DNA from: Chiua virens
Taxonomy: Eukaryota; Basidiomycota; Agaricomycetes; Boletales; Boletaceae
Direction: 5' to 3'
NCBI GenBank assembly: GCA_019787685.1
Contig: JAHNUO010000012.1
Location: forward strand, 124,001-188,000
Length of the DNA stretch: 64,000 nucleotides
The translations under genes and the position numbers were made by a program. Below, in pieces: positions 36,466 to 46,450 of the stretch; position 1 is the stretch's first letter, and the number at the start of each line of letters is the position of its first letter. The notes below the pieces were generated by a model, which did not search any database, was not told the origin of the DNA, and saw only the letters and a list, made by a program, of their open reading frames with translations.

Positions 36466-39400
36466 TCCGCAACCTCCGCAACTCCGCACGGATGGAAGGT
36501 TGCGTTGACACCTCCCGTGCACCTAAGGAGCTACGTCTCAACGCATCCGCTCTTTCAGATCCCAAATCCCTTATGCCCTCCGTCTCTATAGTCTCCCATG
36601 ACATTCCTTCCTTCTCTGCGCTTGTAGACTCCGGCTCCTCCGATTGTTTCATAGATACAACCTTTGTCAATGACCATGAAATTTCCTCCTACTCCGTACC
36701 TCCGCTTCAACTCCGACTCTTCGATGGAACATCCAATTCAACCATTACTCAAGCGATCGACCTCTCTATACGTTTCGAAACCGGTGATATCACTCCGACG
36801 ACATTCTACGTCACCCCGTTGGATGGATCGTGTTCCCTTGTTCTAGGACATAACTGGCTGACCCGCCACAATCCGTTGATTGATTGGGTTTCTAGCAGTA
36901 TCTCGTTCCGCACACCTGAACACACCAGTCCAGCACCTCCGAGCTCATCTCCGCAGCCCCCGGACTTACCTCCTCCGGCTGATACCACCACCTCAGATAC
37001 ACCGCGTTTCTCCGAGCGAAAGGCTCCTCCCATCGCGCTTATCAACGCAGCTGCTTTTGCGTTGGCATGCCGCCTTGAAGGCTCCGTACAATTTAGCCTG
37101 CAACTCCGTCCCCAGGAAACTGAGCTCCGCTCGGTCTCCGCCTCCCCCGAAACCCCTGTCGATCTGTCCTCCGTTCCTCCGGAATACCACGACTTCGCCG
37201 ATGTGTTCAGTAAGAGCAAAGCGTCCACGCTTGCTCCGCATCGCGAGCACGACCTCAAGATCGATTTAGAGGAAGGTGCTTCCCCTCCAGTAGGAACCAC
37301 CTATTCCCTTTCTCCATCCGAACTTGGGTCCCTCCGTACATTCCTCGATGAGCATCTCGCTATGGGCTTCATCCGCCCTTCCTCCTCCGCTCATGCCGCT
37401 CCGGTTCTCTTTGTCCGCAAGAAGGACGGTTCACTCCGCCTTTGCGTCGACTTCCGAGGACTGAATAAGATCACGAAGAAAGACCGCTACCCGCTTCCCC
37501 GCATCTCCGACCTCCTTGACGCTCCGAGCAACGCGAAGATCTACACCAAAATCGACCTCCGGCACGCTTACCACTTAGTCCGCATCGCCGAGGGGGATGA
37601 ATGGAAGACTTCATTCCGCACACGCTACGGATCTTACGAATGGCTTGTCATGCCTTTTGGCTTGACCAACGCCCCTGCGGCTTTCCAGCGGTTCGTCAAT
37701 ACCATCTTCGCTGATCTATTAGATGTTTGCGTGATAGTCTACCTGGACGACATTTTAATCTACTCGACGGATAAAGCTTCCCACCGGGAGCATGTCCGAG
37801 AGGTTCTCCGAAGACTCCGCAAAAACAATCTTTACGCCAAACCCGAAAAATGCGAATGGTCCACAGACTCTACCGAGTACCTCGGGTACCAGCTCTCTCC
37901 CTCCGGTCTCTCCATGTCCCCGGAGAAAGTCAAATCTATTCAAGACTGGCCCGAACCCCGCAAGGTGAAGGACATTCAGTCCTTCCTCGGTTTCGCAAAT
38001 TTCTACCGACGTTTCATCTCCAATTACTCCGATATCGTCGTTCCTTTGACTCGCCTGACTCGCAAAGGCACTCCGTGGAACTTTGGCGATGACTGCCACT
38101 CCGCCTTCCAGAAACTTAAAGATGCTTTCACCTCCGCACCTGTCCTAACGCATTGGGTCCCTGACGCTCCCCTCATTATGGAAACAGATGCCTCCGACTA
38201 CGCTATCGCCGGTATTCTCTCCATCCGGTGCTCGGACAATGAAGTCCGGCCTGTCGCGTATTATTCTCGGACGTTGTCTCCTCCGGAACTCAACTACGAC
38301 ACCCATGACAAAGAACTCCTTGCTATACATGAAGCATTCCGAACCTGGAGACATTACCTCGAAGGCTCCGGTACTCCGGTTGACGTCGTCACCGACCACA
38401 AAAATCTCGAATATTTCTCTACTACGAAACTCTTGACTCGGCGACAAGCTCGCTGGTCGGAGTTCCTTAGTCAATTCAACATGATCGTTCGTTTCCGACC
38501 CGGACGCCTCGGAGCTAAGCCCGATGCCCTCACTCGACGATGGGACGTCTATCCCAAAGAGGGGGATAGGGACTACGCTCGCGTCAATCCTCACAACTTC
38601 AAACCCGTGTTTACCCAAGAACAGCTCGCGTCTTCCCTTAGAGCAACATGTCTCGCTGCTCCGGTACTCCGAGCAAGCACCCTCTTCGACCTCGAAACCC
38701 TTCATCATGATATCCTCTCCGCTCTTCCCTCTGATCCTCTGGCCACAATACACATGTCCGAGTCCGAACCCTCGGAGTCACGTTGGAACGTCGATTCAGA
38801 CGGTTTCTTACGCCTAGACAATCGCATCTATGTTCCCGACTCCAATGATCTCCGACTCCGAGTACTCCGATACAAACATGACCATCCACTCTCCGGACAC
38901 TTCGGACAAAACCGCACTTTGGAACTTATTCGCCGCGAATACACTTGGCCTGGCATCAGGACATTCGTCAAAGAGTATATCTCATCCTGTACCTCATGTG
39001 CTCGCGCAAAGGTTCCAAGACATAAGCCTTACGGATTACTGAAACAACTCCCCATCCCCGAACGTCCCTGGAACTCCATATCAATGGACTTCATCGAACA
39101 GCTTCCTCCGTCCTCCGGTTACACCGCCATCCTAGTCGTAGTAGACCGCCTGTCAAAACAGTGCATCTTCATCCCCACCTACGACACGATAACATCCCCG
39201 GACTTGGCTAAGTTGTTCCTTCTCCATGTGTTCTCGAAACACGGAGTTCCTTCCCACATTACATCTGATCGCGGATCAGAATTCGTGTCGCACTTCTTTA
39301 GGTCCCTTGGAAAGGCCTTAGACATCCGGCTCCATTTCACCTCCGGTTATCACCCCGAAGGAGATGGCCAGACAGAGCGTATGAACCAGACCCTAGAACA

Positions 39401-40163
39401 ATATCTCCGAGTCTACTGTAACTACCAACAGGACGACTGGTCCGAACTCCTGCCCCTCGCGGAGTTCTCATACAACAATGCTCCGAACGCCACCACCGGT
39501 GTCTCTCCGTTCTTCGCCAACAAAGGCTACCACCCAAACATCTCCGTGTACCCCGAACGGGACATGACCTCCGCACGCGCACGCGAATACTCCGTTGATC
39601 TCGACTCACTCCACCAATTCCTCCGAGAGGAAATGGCCCACGCTCAAGAGCGATACCAAGGACCTGCTGACGCCAGGCGAACTCCGGCTCCGGACTTCAA
39701 AGTCGGAGACCAGGTATTCGTCAAGGCTAAGTACTTCAGAACTACCCGGCCCTCTAAGAAACTCTCCGACAAGAATTTAGGGCCATACGACATCATCGCT
39801 CAAGCTGGGACCCACTCCTTCACACTCCGTCTTCCCGACTCCATGAAGTCCGTACACCCGGTGTTCCACGTCTCTCAATTAGAACCCTGCGTTCCAAACA
39901 CCATACCGAACCGTGTTCAACCCCCACCACCTCCGATTGAAGTAGACGGCGAACCGGAGTACGAGATCTCCGAAATCCTCGATTCCAAAATAGATCGACG
40001 AAGGAAGAATTGCAAACTATTGTACTTGGTACGATGGGCTGGCTACGAAGGTACTGATGAAGAAACTTCTTGGTTGTTGGCTACCGAACTCGGGCACGCT
40101 TCTGAAATCGTTACGGAATTTCATCTCCGGTACCCGGACAAACCCGGACCTCACTCCGCATAA
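36366..40163 (+). CDS. pol polyprotein with chromodomain
   Basis: Reads in the -1 frame relative to gag, overlapping it; the first ATG is at 36,366 but translation probably enters by frameshift at the A7 run. Order: aspartic protease (ALVDSGSSDCF, residue about 88); reverse transcriptase (residues about 340-510, with YLDDILIYS near 458); RNase H (LIMETDASDYA, THDKELLAIHEAF); integrase with a zinc-binding H..H..C..C stretch (HDHPLSGHFG, CTSCARAK) and the DDE residues in SMDFIEQLP, ITSDRGSEF and GQTERMNQTLEQYL; a GPY-like YDIIAQAG region; and a C-terminal chromodomain (YEISEILDSKI, YLVRWAGYEG, SWLL, residues about 1198-1255). All key residues are present and no stop occurs. Confidence 0.95.
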   Translation: MLQVFFQGIQGSCNEDRNSGNKTGYLQHGGKKIVRNLRNSARMEGCVDTSRAPKELRLNASALSDPKSLMPSVSIVSHDIPSFSALVDSGSSDCFIDTTFVNDHEISSYSVPPLQLRLFDGTSNSTITQAIDLSIRFETGDITPTTFYVTPLDGSCSLVLGHNWLTRHNPLIDWVSSSISFRTPEHTSPAPPSSSPQPPDLPPPADTTTSDTPRFSERKAPPIALINAAAFALACRLEGSVQFSLQLRPQETELRSVSASPETPVDLSSVPPEYHDFADVFSKSKASTLAPHREHDLKIDLEEGASPPVGTTYSLSPSELGSLRTFLDEHLAMGFIRPSSSAHAAPVLFVRKKDGSLRLCVDFRGLNKITKKDRYPLPRISDLLDAPSNAKIYTKIDLRHAYHLVRIAEGDEWKTSFRTRYGSYEWLVMPFGLTNAPAAFQRFVNTIFADLLDVCVIVYLDDILIYSTDKASHREHVREVLRRLRKNNLYAKPEKCEWSTDSTEYLGYQLSPSGLSMSPEKVKSIQDWPEPRKVKDIQSFLGFANFYRRFISNYSDIVVPLTRLTRKGTPWNFGDDCHSAFQKLKDAFTSAPVLTHWVPDAPLIMETDASDYAIAGILSIRCSDNEVRPVAYYSRTLSPPELNYDTHDKELLAIHEAFRTWRHYLEGSGTPVDVVTDHKNLEYFSTTKLLTRRQARWSEFLSQFNMIVRFRPGRLGAKPDALTRRWDVYPKEGDRDYARVNPHNFKPVFTQEQLASSLRATCLAAPVLRASTLFDLETLHHDILSALPSDPLATIHMSESEPSESRWNVDSDGFLRLDNRIYVPDSNDLRLRVLRYKHDHPLSGHFGQNRTLELIRREYTWPGIRTFVKEYISSCTSCARAKVPRHKPYGLLKQLPIPERPWNSISMDFIEQLPPSSGYTAILVVVDRLSKQCIFIPTYDTITSPDLAKLFLLHVFSKHGVPSHITSDRGSEFVSHFFRSLGKALDIRLHFTSGYHPEGDGQTERMNQTLEQYLRVYCNYQQDDWSELLPLAEFSYNNAPNATTGVSPFFANKGYHPNISVYPERDMTSARAREYSVDLDSLHQFLREEMAHAQERYQGPADARRTPAPDFKVGDQVFVKAKYFRTTRPSKKLSDKNLGPYDIIAQAGTHSFTLRLPDSMKSVHPVFHVSQLEPCVPNTIPNRVQPPPPPIEVDGEPEYEISEILDSKIDRRRKNCKLLYLVRWAGYEGTDEETSWLLATELGHASEIVTEFHLRYPDKPGPHSA

Positions 40164-40196
40164 CGATGAACAAATCTTATTAACAAAAATTGCTAT

Positions 40197-41116
40197 CTAC
40201 TTGCCCTTAGCCAGATCCTCCCTAAGTCTATCTACGTCCTCTTCATCGTGTAACTCCTGCTGCTCTTGCCCCAACTCCGCTACCTCCGATTCCACTCCGA
40301 CCATCGCGTCGGTATCCTCTTCCTCCGACTCCGGCTCCGGCGACCACTCCCCATGCAACTCCTCTCCCTTCAGATGGGCCAGCTCCTCCGTCCAGTCCGC
40401 CATCCTCTCCACCTGCGCCGTCAAGCGGTCGAGCCGCTTGATGTGCAACTTGAAGGCGGTAGCGATCTCCTTCCAGACCGCTACCATCTCCGAGTTCCCG
40501 GCGCACTCTCCGCAGCTCCGGTCCCTGCTCGGCCCCGCCTCCACCACCTCCACTGACGCCGACCTCGTCTTCTTCTTCCTCGGCCCCTCCTCGTCATCCG
40601 CGCGTTTCCTCCGTCTCTTCTCCGGTCGCTCCTCTCCTGGAAGCTCGCACTTCAGCTTGCCCTTCTGGCAAGCCTCGCAAGACCGTCCCTTTTTCCCTTC
40701 TCCGGGAACGCACTCGATTCCCGCCGTTACGCATCGTGCGCACGGCTCCCTCTCTTTCTCCTTCCCCTTGCCCTTATCCTTCGGAGCGCTTTGCTCCGCT
40801 CGGATCTCCTCGGCCTGTCAACTCCGTCAGCTCCGCTACTCGGACTTGACTCACTACTCACCCGCCTCTTGGCCGCCTCCTCGGCCTCCTTAAGTCGCTT
40901 CTCCTCCGCGACCTTCTTCGCTTCCTCCGCCTTCCGCCTCGCCTCCTCCGCCTTCCGTCTCGCCTCCTCCGCTTTCCTCCGTTCCTCCTCCTCCTTCCGC
41001 GCTTTTGCGCGTCGACGCCGCTCGGACGCCTTCGCCTCGAACAGCTCGTCGCTGTCGTCGTCGGCCTCCTTGAGACGCTCGTCGCTCCATTGTTTGACGT
41101 TGTCGATATCGGACAT
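40197..41116 (-). CDS. antisense spliced gene, coiled coil plus Zn2Cys6-like cluster
   Basis: Lies between pol and the 3' LTR on the opposite strand. Exon 1 (41116-40862) starts MSDIDNVKQWSDERLKEADD and runs into a charged coiled coil (ARRKAEEARRKAEEAKKV). A 47-bp intron (40,815-40,861) with GTGAGT donor, CTGAC branch and CAG acceptor joins it in frame to exon 2 (40814-40197): AEEIRAEQSAPKDKGKGK, then CARCVTAGIEC and CEACQKGKLKC (C-x2-C-x6-C twice, ten residues apart), then KRRRKRADDEEGPRKKK, an amphipathic helix (KRLDRLTAQVERMADW) and an acidic end. Total about 290 residues. The cysteine spacing is that of fungal Zn(II)2Cys6 DNA-binding domains; DNA binding and any control of the element are inferred. 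Confidence 0.7.
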
Positions 41117-41270
41117 GGTAGAGGTTGGAAGTTAAGGAGCGAAGGCACGCCCGAATTTATATGAGGGACTCCGCATCTGAGTCCGAAATTGAAGTCCGCA
41201 AATCCGCTTTGACCTTGCTTTGCTTTGACAGCTATTGTTTCTCGCTTATGGCCTTCAGGGGTTCAGGCCT

Positions 41271-41283
41271 AAAGGGGGGATAC
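41271..41283 (+). promoter_or_regulatory. polypurine tract before the 3' LTR
   Basis: AAAGGGGGGA directly before TAC and the LTR start at 41,284, in the position used to prime plus-strand DNA. Confidence 0.7.
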
Positions 41284-41852
41284 TGTCATATCCCGTATAT
41301 CTCATCGATCCAACTCCGAGATCTCCGGGTTTACTCCTTCATAACTCCGGTGCGATCTCTCTCCGGACACAACTCCTGATCTCCGGACTTCACTTAGAAC
41401 CTTCTCGATTTCCTCTTATCTCTTTTCGTACTAGTGTTACATTAGTAATAACCTGTGTCTCGCTTAACAGCACAGCTCCGGCCTCTGTACATACCCGGCT
41501 CCACTCCGGTTACATACTTTCCCGATTTCCGTCTTACTCAGTTTCTTACCAACCCCGTTACTAATCTCCATTCTACTCCGAGTATATAAACTGTAGTACT
41601 CCGACTTTGTACCCTCAGTCTGAATATTAGTTTTACCTTCTATTCCCTCCGAACTCCATAAGACCTCGACGGTCTTAACTCTGCTCGACTTCACTTCGGT
41701 GTTAAGTCTCACCTCCGACCTCCGTTCTCCGTTCCCCGAAATAAAGGACAGACTCGTGACAAGGGCGCACCACACACGGTGAAGCCAAGTCCCTCCGCAA
41801 GAATAACTCCGGAGTTCCGGAGTTCATACCCCGAGTAGACCCGGTCTTAACA
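41284..41852 (+). repeat. gypsy 3' LTR
   Basis: Matches the 5' LTR except for one base seen. Followed by the TSD GGTCT. Confidence 0.95.
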
Positions 41853-42105
41853 GGTCTAATATATGTAATCCAAACTTAAAGTCAAAGAACTGTCCGAATG
41901 AGTGATCATTTTGAAATGATTGCCATGTCATCAAATCTTATTAAAATCCTTTGACCCTTAGTCCAATAGAAAGCCAGGAGTAGGTACTATATTTCATATT
42001 CCCACAGGTTTGGGTAAGGTTTAGTGGTTACCGCGTTTTATTGCGTTTAGTGAAAAACATGCAAACATTGGGACAGTTGTTTGAGCCACTGTATGAATAA
42101 CTTAC

Positions 42106-43824
42106 TCCAGACACTCACAATGATGGAATCAAATGCTTTAGTGAACTCCAAACACGTTCGCAGCCCTCACCATCTGACAGTCCAAAACCTTTGCATTTGC
42201 GGGGATGATAAATGAGCTGACATGGCCAATTATGCGTGAAGGCATGGAAGATGGAAATGCTGAATGTTACATGCGACAGGTCACCACCCAAAAAGTCATA
42301 CTTCACACAGCTTCGCTATAGCTGGCACGCAATGTTGTAGAGTACGCCAACTATTGCAGCAGAGGGCAAGTGGTCAAGTAACTGGCGCAGGAGGGCCAGT
42401 GCGTAATGCTGCTTCTTGCCAGCAGAAGTCATATTCGCTAACCAAAGGACCTGATTGTGACAGCAGATAATGGCCATTATCCCAGTATCAGCGAAGAACT
42501 GTGTGCTTGCTTTGACTCGATGTTCATCCGCTGCCTTGAAAGAATCACCGCACTCCTTCAGAATGGACTCCGGGACGGGCATTCCCTCTTCAACTATGTC
42601 ATCCAATGACCCACGAGAGGCTGCTGTATGTTGAGAATGGTTGCACTGTTCATCCACAAACTGTTCCATCCTTTGCACGAAGCCTTCCTCCAGAAAAACA
42701 GAGTCTGGGTGACAGCGGAATGGGTCACAAGCAGATTGCCAGCGTTTCTGAGTGAAGCAGGCATCAATGCACACAATATAGTCAGCGCTGCAAATGACAT
42801 TGTGAATTGAAAAAGGAAAATATTAGAGGACCTCATGACTTACACAAAGGACAGATCATGTGCGACAGAGCCTCTGAAACACAACGGGCAATGTGATTGG
42901 AGGTACCACGATGGACAATCCTCAGCGATTTCTTCATCTTTGTATACCATTGAAATGATTTTGTCAATAAATACATCAGCAGCCAAGTGAAGCAGTGTAA
43001 ACCAGTGTAACACATTTGCATAATGTCGACGAAAATTATACTGAGAAGCAGTCATTACATATTCATTTGCAAAAGAACTCGAACAGACAATACCAGGTAT
43101 CTTGTAGTGACGATCGTTCAAAAAGCTTTCTACAGTGCCAGACCAACCTGTAATATTTGGAGCAAGGCATAAGAAACACTCTCGGTTAAATTGAAGGAGA
43201 GGTATGGCGACCGCCAGTGTGGGGTGGGTTGGCGATGCTGGGAATAGACCATTTGCCATGAGCTGAATGGCCGCAGGATTACATTCACAAACTGTAATCT
43301 TGCATTGCTCAATCCCTGGAACCATGGTGAGAGTAAGAGTAATGTGAAGGTGAACACGTACTGTCAAAGTAGATGCATTGAATGACCAGAGAGTGACGTT
43401 GAGGGCAAGAGCATTTGCCATGGTGGAGAGACTGAGGGTTTGGGCTTCATGGGCATCTGGTATTCAAGATATGGATTGATCAATGATGGAAGAACAATGT
43501 CCCTCCGTTGAGCCCATTGTTGTGCCTTTTTGCTCGTTGTATTGGAAGAATTAACTTGCTCATCTGTGGATGATGGAAAGTAGGTGGAAAATCCAGACTC
43601 AAAGTTATCCGGAACAAAAGGCAAGGTTCACTCAGTGCCTTCGGAGAGTGGGATATCTGTGGGAGGCACTGATGAGTTTGAATGTCCTGAACTAGGACAT
43701 GGGATCTCAGCGTAAGAAATGCGACTGCCGATGTGCAAAAGAGGTCATCCAAGAGTTTTATTCCTTGAACATCTGTATTTCTGCATAACCTATGGAGTAA
43801 GTAACTGAATGGTAGGCATTCCAT
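42106..43824 (-). pseudogene. KDZ transposase, N-terminal and catalytic part
   Basis: Pieces in order: LCRNTDVQGIKLLDDLF, WAQRRDIVLPSLINPYLEYQ, then VCECNPAAIQLMANGLFP, TLAVAIPLLQFNRECFL, RRHYANVLHWFTLLHLAADV, the cysteine motif CPLC, YIVCIDACFTQKRW with an acidic residue, FFADTGIMAIICCHNQVLW, LLRQLLDHLPSAAIVGVLYN, HAFTHNWPCQLIYHPRKCKG and FGLSDGEGCERVWSSLKHLI. These are the blocks of KDZ transposases with their cysteine cluster. In-frame stops at CQL*RSC (about 42,320) and SL*VSG (42,115-42,117) show decay. The last exon ends at a GTAAGT donor (42,105) that opens onto the Tc1 insertion. Confidence 0.8.
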
Positions 43825-44076
43825 TGTTGGCGATGTTTGGAGTCAATTTAGACTTCCTTAACAACCTGGAACAAATAGAAGTCATTGAGCATTCGTGATG
43901 CACGGAAATAAGAAACTGACCGTATTTATCAACTTTGCCTCAATGTTAACATGACACATACATACTGTCTTCACAAGTCACTTTACAATGTCCATACAAC
44001 TATGTCTGTAATAATATGTAATAAACACGACAATACATCAATTATGAGAAAATGAATGATGCACACTGATACACGT

Positions 44077-45668
44077 TTAGGGAACAAATACATGAGGCAA
44101 TGATGGACGTCTATGCAAACAGTTATATGTGGCTTGAAGGTAGAATTCAACTAAAATGTTCTCCATCCCCAAATACCCCTCCTTAGCTTTAGGAAGCGCT
44201 GCCTTGAGAACAGGAGGACAACCAGGCCATGGGAGTACAACACACCTCAAACTACTCATGGCTGCTCGCCGTCTCTTCCACTCCTCTGCCACTACTCCAA
44301 CCAGGGACTTAGGAATAGAATTGTCGAAGACAGCATCAGTGTTGCTAGATTCAAAGACTTTGGCTATCTCCTTTTCTCGTCCCAGCATAGTCACATTGTC
44401 CGTGTAATAGGTCGGAGCGTAGAAATGATCCACATAATAAATCTTGTGGCAGAAGTTAAGCTCATTCATCTCCCATAAAATGGCAGTGATGATCGGTGGC
44501 CTGATGCCAATAATATTTTCAACAGGGATCTCCTTGCTGTGGAAATGGAATGATTCTGGAACCTCACATTGCAGGTGACAGAACTTGGGACCATGAGATC
44601 CAAGGAACTCCAAAGCATTTTCTTTTTGTCCTTGACTCTTCTTCACAGATGCAATTTGCTTCTTAGATGAGGAGCCTTTGGTGATGGTGTTGATGTCCCT
44701 GAAGGCAGGTGGAAGGAGCCATTGAATTTGGTGATAGGAAGCATAGGCAGGTGCCTAGCAATCACGGTCCTGGATGTGCTGAGGCAGACCATTCAATATC
44801 TCCCTCCAGATCTTTGAAGACAGCATAGGTAACTGCTCATTCACAACACCTCTGTGCCAGATCCCACAGATCATTAGCCAATTGGTGATATAACACGCCA
44901 ATCAATCCCCAGCAGACACGCGAGTGAAGAGCAATGGATCAGGATATGTGAACCCAACTGCTTCGAAGTTCGCACTGCCTTCTGCAGGATCACAAACGAT
45001 ATTTTGAAGACCAAATTGCCAAGTCAGTGATGGCTTCGGTAGGAGAGAGCTATCAGGATCATCCCAGTTACTGATATGAGCCTGTCACTTCATCGGGCCT
45101 ATGTTTTCCATCAAAAATGCGAGGCATAGCAGTGTGTAAATATCTTACCAGTCCACCTGTGCTCGTCTAGGCGACTCAATCTAGACTCTATCAATGGAGC
45201 CAAAGTTTTGCCAATGTCAGACACGACATGCTGAGAAATTTGTTTGATAACATCATTTGATAGATGTTCTACCACAAGCGGACCACTATATCTGGAAGAG
45301 AATACTACAGGAGAGGGACTGTGATGTGGTTGTTGAGATGGAGCAACTGGATTCTGAAAGATGGAGGAAGTTGAGGGAGAAGGGATTACAGAGGGAAAGA
45401 CGTCGTCAGTATCAACAGGGAGAGCTGTGCTGTAGTGGTGGAGAGGAATGCGACCAATGGGACGCATGTAATGATTCCATGACAAGCCATCCAATCCTGT
45501 GTGGAGTGGATCTTGAGGATTGCTGGCCAACTGGGTTATGATGTCTTTATCCCAGAAGAGCTTCATTACCCTTCCAACATTGATGTCATGAGGGATAAAC
45601 TGACGCTCGCGAATTTGCCAAACAGGCACCCCTGCTTCCCATAATGTCTTTGTCAACAATGCACTCAT
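44077..45668 (-). CDS. KDZ-associated accessory protein A
   Basis: Two long segments: 45668-45111 (MSALLTKTLWEAGVPVWQIR, WDKDIITQLASNPQDPLHTG, WNHYMRPIGRIPLHHYST) and 44646-44077 (VPVENI-like VENIIGIRPPIITAILWEMN, ELNFCHKIYYVDHFY, REKEIAKVFES, LRCVVLPWPGCPPVLKAALP). Between them short exons were not resolved. Proteins with the ILWE..ELNF pattern commonly sit beside KDZ transposases in agarics. Function unknown. Same strand as, and upstream of, the transposase, suggesting joint mobilisation. Confidence 0.5.
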
Positions 45669-45689
45669 TGTGAATACTCCTATCCACGT

Positions 45690-46450
45690 GACGTTTACAG
45701 GATGGCATTGCCCCTTTATTTGTAGGTTAGGAGCACGCGTGCAAATGTCGGTTTGAAAGGTATGCCAAGTGTACAGTTCGAGGAAACATCACTGGAAGTC
45801 AGCGATGACAGTAATGATATCGTGAAGAATCATAGGGAGATCCTTCAACTTGAACACATTGTGTTTCATGGCATGGATAAGTGTACTGGCAATGACACTC
45901 AGGTAACCTCTCTTCTCAACGTACTTCATGACTGTTTACGTGAGATATATGGCACAATCTTGCACAGAGGACAGGATGCACTGCTTGATCTGACCAAGTT
46001 GAACATTTGCTATCGAAATGTCAGGGAAAGTACTTACCAGTGTCACTTGTGTTAGTTGGACAGAGTACAACCAGCTCATGGAGTGGCATTTGCTCTGGGA
46101 TGTGAAAGTTGACAACGGCATCCAATGGATGGTTGGAAGTCATCCTGCAAACCGATTAGCACCACAAATCCAACAGACAAAGGTACGCACCTTTGGTACA
46201 ATGCTGTTTGAGAGGAGTAGCCAGTAAATGAATTGCAGCGACGTCGCTGTCACTGGATGAAAAGCACATTGCTGTGCTTTCAAATGAGAATCTCAGAATC
46301 TCAACGCGCATCGAGATGAGCAATGAGTCCAAAGTGCTTTGGACTTTCCAGCAGGGAGAAGGTATTATGAAAGAAAGAGAGAAAAAGTGGAGTTCAAATT
46401 GTGAAGCGCATGCATCAAAGTAATTCAAGCTCCGCCAACTTAGCAATGTG
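45690..46450 (-). other. possible 5' exons of accessory gene A
   Basis: Minus-strand pieces MRVEILRFSFESTAMCF, SDVAAIHLLATPLKQHC, and HPLDAVVNFHIPEQMPLHEL next to GTGCGT and GTAAGT donors look coding, but the phases do not join cleanly. They may be decayed 5' exons or a separate small gene. Confidence 0.3.

Larger units (their letters stand above)
34474..41852 (+). mobile_element. Ty3/gypsy chromovirus, 7.4 kb, young
   Basis: Two 569-bp LTRs (34,474-35,042 and 41,284-41,852), each TG..CA, with TSD GGTCT on both sides (34,469-34,473 and 41,853-41,857). I found one difference between the LTRs (34,687 T, 41,497 C). Coding order is gag, pol (protease, RT, RNase H, integrase, chromodomain), then a spliced antisense gene before a purine tract. 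All reading frames are open, so it may be active. Chromodomains direct insertion to marked chromatin in related elements. Confidence 0.95.
33122..42091. mobile_element. Tc1/mariner relic carrying a gypsy element
   Basis: Inverted ends CAGTGGCTCAAACAACTGTC at 33,122 and its complement ending at 42,091, each flanked by TA. The inverted repeats extend about 200 bp. Without the chromovirus the relic is about 1.6 kb. It lies inside a ~50-bp intron of the KDZ transposase. Confidence 0.85.
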
